A stretch of DNA of 63,697 bases from Phycisphaerales bacterium (GTDB lineage: Bacteria; Planctomycetota; Phycisphaerae; UBA1845; Fen-1342): the NCBI GenBank assembly GCA_022839625.1, contig JALHJL010000021.1, positions 1 to 63,697 of the forward strand. The letters are read 5' to 3'. The notes beneath the pieces were generated by a model, which searched no databases, was not told where the DNA came from, and saw only the letters and a program-made list of their open reading frames with translations. Positions 1 to 7,808 of the stretch are shown here, piece by piece. Within the stretch, counting starts at the first letter, position 1; every line of letters starts with the position of its first letter. The position numbers and the translations under genes were made by a program.

Positions 1-133
1 GTTTCGGCCACCGTGCGGCCTCCACCTGCCCCACGTGCTGAACGCGGGAAGGGATTCCCGCCCAAGTAGGTGCGAGAAGGGATTCTCGCACCAGGTTTCA
101 GCCGCCGTGCGGCCTCCACCTGCCCCACGTGCT
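1..133. repeat. 39-bp direct repeat pair in intergenic DNA
   Basis: Bases 1-39 and 95-133 are nearly identical (two differences seen). Each copy is followed or preceded by a small palindrome built around GAAGGGATTC (stems of about 7 bp near 45-60 and 71-90). The array may continue to the left of the window. It looks like an intergenic repeat family rather than a gene. No direct repeat and unique spacer pattern of a CRISPR is present. Confidence 0.7.
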
Positions 134-427
134 TCGCCCGCGTGAAACACGGGCGGACAGGCCGCCCGTGACACCCGATGCCCACGACCCCCGAGACACG
201 TGGCGCCGTGGCACCCGAGACCCACGGCACCGGAGCCCCACGACACCCGAGACACGTACACCCGAGGCCCGTGACGCCCGACCGAAAGTGAGACTGTTCT
301 GGAACCCATCCCCCGAGCTCCGCTCCCCTCTGGTACGGGTGTACGGAGCTGAGCACAACGTCGGCGAATTCCCCCCCTGATCCCGCCATCGTGAATCTGT
401 TCAGTCGCAGCGTCGCGGAGACGGCCG
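134..427. other. Intergenic, no gene seen; hairpin and degenerate short repeats
   Basis: A perfect 9-bp stem (148-156 with 162-170) lies here, followed to about 280 by a degenerate run of ACxCCGAGAC and CACGGCACC words, which gives the stretch a low-complexity look. The open frames across it are arginine and proline rich, without motif or ribosome binding site. I regard it as non-coding. Confidence 0.5.
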
Positions 428-1579
428 CTACCGCCTCAACGGCGTCCCGCGCGCATCGTACGCGTTGAAGTTGTAGATGTACTCCCACCAGTTGTTCAGC
501 CGGCCGTCGGCGTTCACCCCCGGCGCCTTCGGCAAATGCGAAAACCACCACTTGATGTAGTTGCGGTGATAGTCCGGCTCGCCCCGGCGGTTCTCGTATG
601 GCCCGCGCCACTCCTCGCAATTGAACGTCCGTTTGCGGCCGGCCAGGGCCGGGTAGTGCAGCCAGTCGTCCGCCGTGCTCTCCACCATGCGCGGGTTGGC
701 CCAGTCGTAGTCCCGCTGGCCATTCGGCGGATAGTGGCACGTGCCGACGGCGGCGGTGCCGGACTGGTGTTCGTTCGCGGCGAACCGCGCCCAATTCGTC
801 GTGAGCTGGTCCACTTCCCAGCCGCCGTAGACCCGCGACATCGTCGCCTCGGTGCGGTGGCACTGGTCCTCCAGCATCTCCGCCACGCCGCGCTCGACAT
901 TGAAGCCCATGATCACGAACCGGCGGCGGCAGGGGATTTGCGTATACGGCTCGCCGTTCACGTCGAACGCGCCCGGGCCGATCATGCAGGCCTCCCAGTA
1001 CCCATAGTACGGCAGACCCATCATCCAGACCTCGTCAATCTCGCCGGACTCGACCCGCCGGACCAGGTCGAACTCGGCGACGGCGTGCGGATAATCGAGC
1101 CCCTCGGGCTTGTGCCAACAGGGGTTGTTGACCGTCCCGCCGCGCAGACACTCCATGTATGACTCGGGTGTGTAGACGAACCCGTCGACCAGTTTCTGGA
1201 ACCGGCGAACGACCAGCCAGTCTGCGATCTTGAACTGCACCAGACCGCCGCTGGCGTCGCACAAGTCCTGCATGTAGCCGGCAGCGAGCCGGGTTGGGTC
1301 ATTCCAGCCTGCGACCTGACGCAGACCTTTGGGTGGCGCCTGGGGGTCGTCCGGCGCATACACCGGGCCGGGAATCAGCGGGTTGAACTCGAGAACCAGG
1401 ACCTTGACGCGCAGCGGCGTTTGCCCGTGCGCGGCGGCGGCGGGTGCCCGGACCTTCGGAATCAGCGCGGCATCGAGCCGTTCGATGTCGGCCGGCAGCC
1501 GCTGTCCCCGTATCGCGCAGCCGGCGACGGACACCGCCAGGAGGATGAGGACTGCGAGGGCGGGCATCTTCGGGGTCAT
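428..1579 (-). CDS. Exported lipoprotein of unknown function
   Basis: A protein of 383 residues. I start it at the ATG at 1579, which has AGGAGAG about seven bases upstream and begins a lipoprotein signal: Lys4, a hydrophobic stretch, then the lipobox VAGC with Cys21. The frame stays open upstream to 1735, but only through a tandem duplication of the neighbouring gene's 3' end, so the longer version is unlikely. The mature part is rich in Trp and Tyr (for example WMMGLPYYGYWE and NNWWEYIYNFNAYD) with scattered Cys. I do not recognise a family; the composition suggests a periplasmic or extracellular protein, possibly carbohydrate-facing. It lies downstream of and in the same direction as the LolD-like ATPase gene. 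Confidence 0.75.
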   Translation of the reverse strand: MTPKMPALAVLILLAVSVAGCAIRGQRLPADIERLDAALIPKVRAPAAAAHGQTPLRVKVLVLEFNPLIPGPVYAPDDPQAPPKGLRQVAGWNDPTRLAAGYMQDLCDASGGLVQFKIADWLVVRRFQKLVDGFVYTPESYMECLRGGTVNNPCWHKPEGLDYPHAVAEFDLVRRVESGEIDEVWMMGLPYYGYWEACMIGPGAFDVNGEPYTQIPCRRRFVIMGFNVERGVAEMLEDQCHRTEATMSRVYGGWEVDQLTTNWARFAANEHQSGTAAVGTCHYPPNGQRDYDWANPRMVESTADDWLHYPALAGRKRTFNCEEWRGPYENRRGEPDYHRNYIKWWFSHLPKAPGVNADGRLNNWWEYIYNFNAYDARGTPLRR

Positions 1580-1614
1580 TGTGCTCTCCTGCTCGCCGGC
1601 CTGCCGTGCGTGAC

Positions 1615-1776
1615 GTATCCGCCGGTCCCGGGACGCCGGTGCCAGCGGGGTCATGCCGCGGGCTCGGTGTGGATCAAGCCGTCGCGCATCTCGATGTATC
1701 CGCCGGTCCCGGGACGCCGGTGCCAGCGGGGTCATGCCGCGGGCTCGGTGTGGATCAAGCCGTCGCGCATCTCGAT
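1615..1776. repeat. Exact 81-bp tandem duplication of the ABC gene 3' end
   Basis: Bases 1615-1695 and 1696-1776 are the same 81-bp unit twice over, with no difference seen. The right-hand copy encodes the last residues and stop of the LolD-like ATPase; the left-hand copy is a spare placed between that gene and the lipoprotein gene. Because 81 is a multiple of three, the duplication keeps a reading frame open upstream of the lipoprotein start and creates a repeated 27-residue phantom peptide. Confidence 0.9.
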
Positions 1777-2430
1777 GTAGCGGTGGCAGTGCCTGGCCAC
1801 GTTCAGGTCATGGGTAACGATGATCACGGTCCGGCCGTCGGCGTTCAGTTGGTCCAGCAGGCCGAGGATCATCTGGCCGGTCTGGCTGTCCAGGTTGCCG
1901 GTGGGCTCGTCAGCCAGCAGAACGGCGGGGTCGTTGGCCAGCGCCCGGGCGATGGCGACCCGCTGCTGCTGGCCGCCCGACAGTTCGTGAGGGAAATGCC
2001 GGCCGCGGTCCGCAAGCCCGACCTTCTCGATGAGCCGCAGCGCCAGGGCATGGCGCTGCGGGGCGCGCAGCCCTTGATAGAAGAGCGGGGTCTCCAGATT
2101 CTCCAGCACGGTCTGGGTGTGGATCAAGTTGAAGCTCTGGAAGACGAAGCCGATGCGCTGTCCCCGGATGTCGGACAGGGCGTCATCGTCGAGCTCGGAC
2201 ACGTTGCGGCCGTCGAGCCAGTACGTGCCCGACGTGGGCCGGTCGAGGCACCCCAGGATGTTGAGCAACGTGGACTTGCCGCTGCCTGATGGGCCGACGA
2301 TGGCGACGTATTCGCCGCGCCGGATCGTGAAAGAGACCCCGCGCAGGGCGGGGACCTCGACCTTGGCGGCGGGCGTGTAGATTTTGGTGACTTGTTCGAG
2401 ACGGACTATGTCATCGGGATCGGGCGGCAT
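1732..2430 (-). CDS. ABC transporter ATP-binding protein, LolD/MacB type
   Basis: A stand-alone ATPase subunit of 232 residues. Walker A is GPSGSGKST near residue 46, the signature is LSGGQQQR, Walker B is VLLADEPTG with the following NLDS D-loop, and the switch His is in IVTHD. The spacing and the sequence FVFQSFNLIHTQTV are typical of the LolD/MacB/FtsE group, which powers lipoprotein release or efflux permeases. I chose the ATG at 2430 (CAGGTGAA upstream); longer frames would overlap rpmE on the other strand. No permease lies next to it in the window. The substrate cannot be told from sequence; the lipoprotein gene downstream is the only contextual hint. Confidence 0.88.
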   Translation of the reverse strand: MPPDPDDIVRLEQVTKIYTPAAKVEVPALRGVSFTIRRGEYVAIVGPSGSGKSTLLNILGCLDRPTSGTYWLDGRNVSELDDDALSDIRGQRIGFVFQSFNLIHTQTVLENLETPLFYQGLRAPQRHALALRLIEKVGLADRGRHFPHELSGGQQQRVAIARALANDPAVLLADEPTGNLDSQTGQMILGLLDQLNADGRTVIIVTHDLNVARHCHRYIEMRDGLIHTEPAA

Positions 2431-2565
2431 CCGGGTTTCACCTGGGGCAGGAGCGGTCCCGAAGGCAAAAAATGGCCGTTGCGGACCGGGCATCTCTTCG
2501 CCATAATAGAGGGTTCGGGCACGCGAGGAAAGCCCGGACCGAGACGCGACGCGAGAACCAGCAGC

Positions 2566-2805
2566 ATGAAGCCAAACATTCATCCCAAGTACGTGGAAGC
2601 CCAGGTCACCTGCGCGTGCGGAAACACCTTCCAGACGCGGGCGACCGTCCCGGCGATCAAGGTGGACATCTGCAACGCCTGCCACCCCTTCTATACCGGC
2701 AAGCAGAAGTTCGTCGACGCGGCCGGCCGGGTCGAGCGCTTCCAGAAAAAGTTCGGCGGCGACTACTTCAAGAAGAGCGACGACAAGGCGGCCGCCGGAC
2801 GTTAG
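2566..2805 (+). CDS. rpmE: 50S ribosomal protein L31, zinc-binding form
   Basis: A protein of 79 residues with the L31 pattern MKPNIHPKY at the start, VTCACGN, VDICNACHPFYTGKQKF and a basic, Lys-rich tail. The four cysteines (a CxC followed by a CxxC) make this the zinc-binding (C+) paralogue type. It is part of the large ribosomal subunit near the central protuberance. The start is fixed by family homology; no strong ribosome binding site is visible. It lies immediately upstream of prfA, a common bacterial arrangement, and runs divergently from the ABC ATPase gene. Confidence 0.95.
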   Translation: MKPNIHPKYVEAQVTCACGNTFQTRATVPAIKVDICNACHPFYTGKQKFVDAAGRVERFQKKFGGDYFKKSDDKAAAGR

Positions 2806-2828
2806 CTACGCCGCCATGAGTTTGGGTG

Positions 2829-2864
2829 ACGGCCCGGGCGACGCGCTCGGGCCGTGTCGTTTTC
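2829..2864 (+). terminator. Possible intrinsic terminator or attenuator between rpmE and prfA
   Basis: An 8-bp stem (ACGGCCCG at 2829-2836 with CGGGCCGT at 2848-2855) is followed by GTCGTTTT. The T-run is short, so it may attenuate transcription into prfA rather than stop it. Confidence 0.45.
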
Positions 2865-2898
2865 CTCACCGGGCGGCGTTCGGGAGCACGAAGCGGAC

Positions 2899-3996
2899 AT
2901 GGCGCAGATGGCAGTGGCAGATCCGCCGTGGATGGCGCGCGTCCAGGAACTGGTCGCGCGGGGCGAGGCACTGGCCGCCGAGATGAACCGGCCGGAGGTG
3001 GCGTCCAACGGCGCGCTGATTACCAAGCTGGCGCGCGAGCACGGGGAGCTGGAGAAGATTGCCCGCCCGTATCGCGAGTACCGGCGTGTGACCGATCAGC
3101 TCGCCGAATCGCAGGAACTCCTGCGCGACGACTCGGATCCCGAGCTGCGGCAGCTCGCCGAAGCCGAAGTGCCCGCGCTGGAGGCGCAGCGCGAGCGGCT
3201 GATCGGCGCGCTGAAGGAGTTGCTGCTCACCGGCGACGAGGGGGCGATACGGTCGATCATGCTCGAGATTCGGGCGGGCACCGGCGGTGACGAGGCGGCG
3301 CTGTTCGCGGGCGACTTGCTCAACATGTATACCGCGTACGCCACGAGCAAGGGATTCAAGGTCGAAGTGCTGTCGATTTCGCCCTCCGACCTGGGCGGCA
3401 TCAAGGAAGCGATTCTCAATATCACCGGCGACGAGGTGTATCTGCACTACCGGTTCGAGGCCGGCGGGCACCGCGTGCAGCGCGTGCCGAAAACCGAGGC
3501 CCAGGGGCGGATTCACACGTCGGCGGCGACCGTGGCCGTCCTGCCTGAGCCGGAGGAAATCGAGATCGACGTCGATTGGGAGAAGGACGTCGTCGAGCAC
3601 GTGAGCCGCGCCGGCGGGCCTGGCGGGCAGAACGTGAACAAGGTCTCGAGCGCGATCCGGCTGGAGCACATCCCGACCGGGATTACGGTGTCGATGCGAG
3701 ATGAGAAAAGCCAACACAAGAACCGGGCCAAGGCCCGGCGGGTGCTGCTGTCCCGTCTTTACGATCACTTTCACACCCAGCAGCAGAGCAAGGTGGCTTC
3801 AGACCGCCGGACAATGATCGGCTCCGGCGACCGCAGTGACCGCATCCGCACCTACAACTTCCCGCAGAACCGGGTGACCGACCACCGCATCAACAAGGAC
3901 GTGTACGACCTGCCGCGCATCCTGGCCGGCGACCTGGATGAGTTCCGGCAGGAGCTGCACGAACGGGAACTGAAGCTGCGGCTGGAAAGCCTGTGA
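2899..3996 (+). CDS. prfA: Peptide chain release factor 1
   Basis: A protein of 365 residues that ends translation at UAA and UAG. The catalytic GGQ is in AGGPGGQNVNKVSS. The codon-recognition tripeptide of RF1, usually PxT, is PKT here (in RVPKTEAQGRIHTSA); RF2 would have SPF, so RF1 is secure. The RF1 signatures EVRAGTGGDEAALFAGDL-like, GSGDRSDRIRTYNFPQNRVTDHR and the absence of a programmed frameshift agree. The ATG at 2899 has GGGAG about 11 bases upstream; a second ATG at 2908 is an alternative. The prmC methyltransferase gene, often downstream, is not here. Confidence 0.95.
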   Translation: MAQMAVADPPWMARVQELVARGEALAAEMNRPEVASNGALITKLAREHGELEKIARPYREYRRVTDQLAESQELLRDDSDPELRQLAEAEVPALEAQRERLIGALKELLLTGDEGAIRSIMLEIRAGTGGDEAALFAGDLLNMYTAYATSKGFKVEVLSISPSDLGGIKEAILNITGDEVYLHYRFEAGGHRVQRVPKTEAQGRIHTSAATVAVLPEPEEIEIDVDWEKDVVEHVSRAGGPGGQNVNKVSSAIRLEHIPTGITVSMRDEKSQHKNRAKARRVLLSRLYDHFHTQQQSKVASDRRTMIGSGDRSDRIRTYNFPQNRVTDHRINKDVYDLPRILAGDLDEFRQELHERELKLRLESL

Positions 3997-4122
3997 CCGA
4001 ACGGGGGCCGCGGAGGCCTGCGAGCGCGACGGCCGTGGACGGCAAGAGTCCGAAGGGCGAGCGTGCAACCCCCTAGCGTCGGCACTCGGCGGGTGACACA
4101 GTCGTCCGGGTTTGTGGAACCC

Positions 4123-6168
4123 CTACGACGTCAACAACTTCGCCAGGCTGAGTTCCAGGACAGCGACGGGATGGCGCAGGCCGTAGCTCTCCAGCACCTC
4201 GGGATGTAGCTCGCCCATCCGACCAACTTCTTGCTGCCGCGTTTCGAATAGCGCGGCGACCCGGCCGGGAATGAAGCTGGGGTGCTCGGTCGGCTTCACG
4301 ACGCAGGTCGCGCCCAGCTCGTGGATTAGCGCGTCGGCGACTGCGCGGATGTCCGCGTAGCCGACGTGCGTGCCGATCATCGCCGCCGCGATAAAACGCT
4401 CTTCACGCGCTCCGGTCTCCGCCGCCGGGTCCACGAAACAGCAATCGCCGATCTCGAACAGGTGCTGCGGCAGGTCATACTGCTTGTTGATCGCGAGTGT
4501 TTCCAGCAGGCCCGGCAGCAACGACACGCGGCACATGGTCTGCTCGGTGCTGATCGGGTTCTCGATCAGGACGGCCCGCGGGTCGGGCGGGAGGCGCCAC
4601 TTCTCGAACGCGGCCGGTGCACTCGTCAGAACCAGCGTCATGACCTGGTGGAAGCCGAGGCCGGTCATGATGCGGCGGGCCGTCGTCGAGTGTTCCTCGA
4701 TCGCCTGTGGCGTGCCGACGGTGAAGGTGGGGACGAGCTCGGGGGACAGGTTGTCGTAGCCGTAGGCGATCGCCACGTCCTCCATCAGGTCCACCGGGTG
4801 CATCACGTCGTTGCGGTACGCCGGGACCAGGACCTTGACCCGGTCGGGGCGGCCGAACTCCTGCACGTCGTAGCCCATCGATTCGAGCAACTCGGTCAGC
4901 TCGGCGGCGTTGAGGTGCACGCCGATGGTCTCGGCGGTCTCCTGCACGCTGAGAATCATCTCTTGGGGTGTCAGGTCGGGGGTGATGTGGATGGCGGGCG
5001 AGACGCCCACCCCACCCGGCGAGACCCTGCCATTGCCTGGTGAGCCACCCGCTCCGTTTGACGCCGTCGTGACGCCGGCCGACGACTCGATGAGGACGCA
5101 TTCCACCTCGATGGACGGCATGATCTCCTTGAGGCTGGTCACCACGATGTTCAACGCCCGGTCGACGGCCCGCTGCGACAGCCCCGTGACGTCGACGAAG
5201 AACTGCCGCGTCCGCAAAGTCACGCGCGTCGTCTCGCTGTTGATGATCGGCGGCATCGAGAGCACGGTGCCGACGCCGTCACGCAGCAGCGGGTACTTCT
5301 TCAGCGGCCGCAGCAGGTGGGCGTAGGCCTGCCCGGTCTTATGCCGCTCCAGGATTTCGCGCGGCGTCAGCGCGCTGTGGGGATCGCTGGGCGGGAAGCC
5401 GAGCGGCACGAAGCGGAGGCTGTCCGGATCCACGGCGTCATAGTGGAAGACGTCGCCCTTCAGCGTATCCAGGTCGTACACGCCGATGGAGGCCAGCTTG
5501 CGGTCGCGGCCGAGCGCCCAATGCAGATCCTCCTGGAGGTTCATGACCATCTTGATGGAATTGTTGTCGAGCTGCACGTTGCGGATCACGGCGCAGGCGA
5601 TGAACGGCCGCAGGCTGTCCTCGTGCGAAAGCTGCGGGTCCACCTGTACCCGGATCCGCGCGGCGGAGAGCGTGTACTCGGGCATGCCGGTCTGAATGCC
5701 CAGGTAGCCGCGGATGTAGCGGGCCATTCCGCCGGGGTCGAAGATGTCCGGCCGCACCGCGAGCATGTTCAGCCGCAACACCTGGCTGGGCCCCAGGTCG
5801 CCCAGCGCTTGCGGGGAGGTGCGGAAATCAGTGCCACAGTTCGAGCAGCTCAGCGGCGGCCCCTGGGCCTGTGTGCGGTCGTAAATCTTCCCGCAGGCGT
5901 TACACACGAACTGCTGGACGTCGGCGACTTGCTCCACCTCGCAGCCGAGCTTGGGGAGCAGGTCGACCAGCTCTGCGATGCTCAGGTGCGTCCCCGAGGT
6001 CGCTTCGCTGGTCCCGGCGCGCCGGGATGGCTTCGTGGCTCCGCCGCGGCCCCGCGCTGTCCCGGCGCGCTGGGATTGGGGCTCGGATTGGCCCCTCGCT
6101 GGCGCGTGGGGCCCGGAGCGTGAAATCCGCGCCAAGAGAATCTCGACCGGCATGTCTATGATCGGCAC
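4123..6168 (-). CDS. pheT: Phenylalanyl-tRNA synthetase beta subunit, archaeal/eukaryotic type with zinc-ribbon insertion
   Basis: A protein of 681 residues. The B3/B4, B5 and catalytic-like domains can be followed (NMLAVRPDIFDPGGMARYIRG, then VDLMEDVAIAYGYDN), and it lacks both the N-terminal EMAP-like tRNA-binding domain and the C-terminal ferredoxin-fold domain of the roughly 800-residue bacterial PheT. A four-cysteine ribbon (Cys89, Cys92, Cys108, Cys111) sits between the first helical region and the B3/B4 core. Two low-complexity stretches look inserted: residues about 14-60, encoded by DNA with two copies of a TCCCGGCGCGC palindrome, and a Gly/Pro/Ser run encoded near 4995-5075. The GTG at 6168 is chosen because GGGAGGAG lies five bases upstream; the ATG at 6153 has no such site. 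It overlaps pheS by 13 bases. Confidence 0.9.
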   Translation of the reverse strand: MPIIDMPVEILLARISRSGPHAPARGQSEPQSQRAGTARGRGGATKPSRRAGTSEATSGTHLSIAELVDLLPKLGCEVEQVADVQQFVCNACGKIYDRTQAQGPPLSCSNCGTDFRTSPQALGDLGPSQVLRLNMLAVRPDIFDPGGMARYIRGYLGIQTGMPEYTLSAARIRVQVDPQLSHEDSLRPFIACAVIRNVQLDNNSIKMVMNLQEDLHWALGRDRKLASIGVYDLDTLKGDVFHYDAVDPDSLRFVPLGFPPSDPHSALTPREILERHKTGQAYAHLLRPLKKYPLLRDGVGTVLSMPPIINSETTRVTLRTRQFFVDVTGLSQRAVDRALNIVVTSLKEIMPSIEVECVLIESSAGVTTASNGAGGSPGNGRVSPGGVGVSPAIHITPDLTPQEMILSVQETAETIGVHLNAAELTELLESMGYDVQEFGRPDRVKVLVPAYRNDVMHPVDLMEDVAIAYGYDNLSPELVPTFTVGTPQAIEEHSTTARRIMTGLGFHQVMTLVLTSAPAAFEKWRLPPDPRAVLIENPISTEQTMCRVSLLPGLLETLAINKQYDLPQHLFEIGDCCFVDPAAETGAREERFIAAAMIGTHVGYADIRAVADALIHELGATCVVKPTEHPSFIPGRVAALFETRQQEVGRMGELHPEVLESYGLRHPVAVLELSLAKLLTS

Positions 6169-7682
6169 AGCGGCTCCTCCCGCAGCCAGGGCATGCTGGC
6201 GTAGTACAGCGCACCGATGCTGTCGAGGCCGTGTGTCAGCATCGCCAGCCGTTCCAGTCCCAGCCCCCACGCCAGCACACGGTCCGTGACGCCGACGGGC
6301 AGCGTCACCTCCGGGCGGAACACGCCTGAGCCGCCCATCTCGACCCATTCCCCGCGGCTCTCCAGGTAGAGCTGCACCTCGGCGGAGGGCTCCGTGTAGG
6401 GGAAGAAGCTCGGGACCACCTTGACCTGCGGAAAGCCCATCTTGTGATAGAACGCCGACAACGTGCCGATCAGCGTCGCCAGGCTCGCCGCCGGATCGAC
6501 GATGATCCCGTCCACCTGGTGGAACACCGGCAGGTGCTTGTAGTCGAGCGTCTCCCGGCGAAACACCGGCCCGATGGTGAAGTACTTGCCCGGCCGCCCC
6601 TGCGTATGTCGCGCCAACGCCCGGATGGTCGCAGCCGTCGTGTGCGTCCGCAGCACCGGCCGATGGGCGAGCTCCAGGTTCCAGCGATATTGCCAGCCGG
6701 TCGACCCCGTGCCGCCGCCGTTCTCGTGGGTCAGCCGCACACGCTCGACCAGGGCCTCGTCGGGCAGTCGGCAGCGACTCGGCCGGCTGACGTAAAACGT
6801 GTCTTGCATGTCGCGGGCCGGGTGATCCTGCGGCTGAAACACCGCGTCGAAATCCCAGAAGCTCGACTCCACCCACGGACTGACGATCTCTGTGAACCCC
6901 ATCTCGAGGAACGCCCGGCGGGCGCGGTCGAGCGTGCGCTGGAACGGGTGTTCCTTGCCGGGATACAGTTTCTTGGCCGCCAGCGTCACGTCGTACGGCG
7001 CAATCTCCACTTGTCGCCAGCCGCCCTCCGCGAGCAACTCCGGCGTGAGCTGCGTGACTTTCCGGCGGCCTGTGACACCCGCTTCGAGCAGCCGGCGGCC
7101 GGCGTCGGTCAACGCCACGTGCCGGGCGGTTCGTTCCTTGACCACCAGGAACCCTTTGCGGGGCGCAAGCAGCCGGACTGCGTCGGCGACGGGCAGCCCC
7201 TTGCTCTCCAGCTCGGCCCGCGTCGCGACTCGCCCACGGGCCAGCGCCTTGATGAGCAGTTCATCCGGCTGCGGGCGGTCGGCTTCGGCGTCGGCGAGCA
7301 GGACCAGCCGGTCACCCTCCTTGCGGGCCCACTGCCGTTGGTTGAGCCAACGCAGCGCGCCGCCGACCTGGCTCGCGAACAAGTCGCAGTGCTTGGGAAT
7401 CTCGGTAATCGGACAAGCTCCACCTTGGTCGCGCAGCACGCGGATGATCGCGCGCTCCGGCAGCGGCCGATCCACGTAAGCCTCGGCTTCCGGCCCCAGG
7501 CGGAACTCCTCGAAGTTCGACTCTTCGATGACCACGTAGCCCGCGTGCCGCAACTCGCCGCACGCCGCGGTCACCGGCGACTGGTCCAAGCCGAGCGCCC
7601 GGGCCAGGTCGGCCAAGGCTACGGCGCCCGGCGTCTCGTGAAGCCGTTTCAGGACGTCGAACTGGATTTGCGGCAGCTCCAT
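6156..7682 (-). CDS. pheS: Phenylalanyl-tRNA synthetase alpha subunit, archaeal/eukaryotic type
   Basis: A protein of 508 residues that charges tRNA-Phe as the catalytic partner of PheT. Residues 1 to about 150 form winged-helix repeats (FDVLKRLHETPGAVALADLA, then a second unit), the DNA/tRNA-binding extension known from archaeal and eukaryotic PheS; bacterial PheS is about 340 residues and has a coiled coil there instead. Class II motifs follow: motif 2 around FRRETLDYKHLPVFHQVDG and motif 3 around GLGLERLAML. The ATG at 7682 has GAGG about nine bases upstream and removes an unrelated upstream extension. It is translationally coupled to pheT. Confidence 0.93.
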   Translation of the reverse strand: MELPQIQFDVLKRLHETPGAVALADLARALGLDQSPVTAACGELRHAGYVVIEESNFEEFRLGPEAEAYVDRPLPERAIIRVLRDQGGACPITEIPKHCDLFASQVGGALRWLNQRQWARKEGDRLVLLADAEADRPQPDELLIKALARGRVATRAELESKGLPVADAVRLLAPRKGFLVVKERTARHVALTDAGRRLLEAGVTGRRKVTQLTPELLAEGGWRQVEIAPYDVTLAAKKLYPGKEHPFQRTLDRARRAFLEMGFTEIVSPWVESSFWDFDAVFQPQDHPARDMQDTFYVSRPSRCRLPDEALVERVRLTHENGGGTGSTGWQYRWNLELAHRPVLRTHTTAATIRALARHTQGRPGKYFTIGPVFRRETLDYKHLPVFHQVDGIIVDPAASLATLIGTLSAFYHKMGFPQVKVVPSFFPYTEPSAEVQLYLESRGEWVEMGGSGVFRPEVTLPVGVTDRVLAWGLGLERLAMLTHGLDSIGALYYASMPWLREEPLCRS

Positions 7683-7808
7683 GAATGCTACCTCGCTCTG
7701 ACTGACGACCGCGGACAGGCCCGGCGTCCGAGCCGCGGCGGTCGTGCCGCGCCACACAGACGGAGACCTTGCCCCGCCGCGTTCGCCGGCCGGCTCGGGG
7801 GTCGGCCG

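Noticed and set aside
1..133. CRISPR array
   Set aside because: Only two copies of the repeat are present, and the DNA between them holds palindromes rather than a unique spacer.
1579..2289. Long plus-strand frame of 236 codons
   Set aside because: It is antisense to the LolD-like ATPase gene and the duplicated 81-bp unit; no motif and no ribosome binding site.
6169..6876. N-terminal extension of PheT
   Set aside because: It overlaps pheS out of frame; the GTG at 6168 has a strong ribosome binding site and fits the family's N-terminus.
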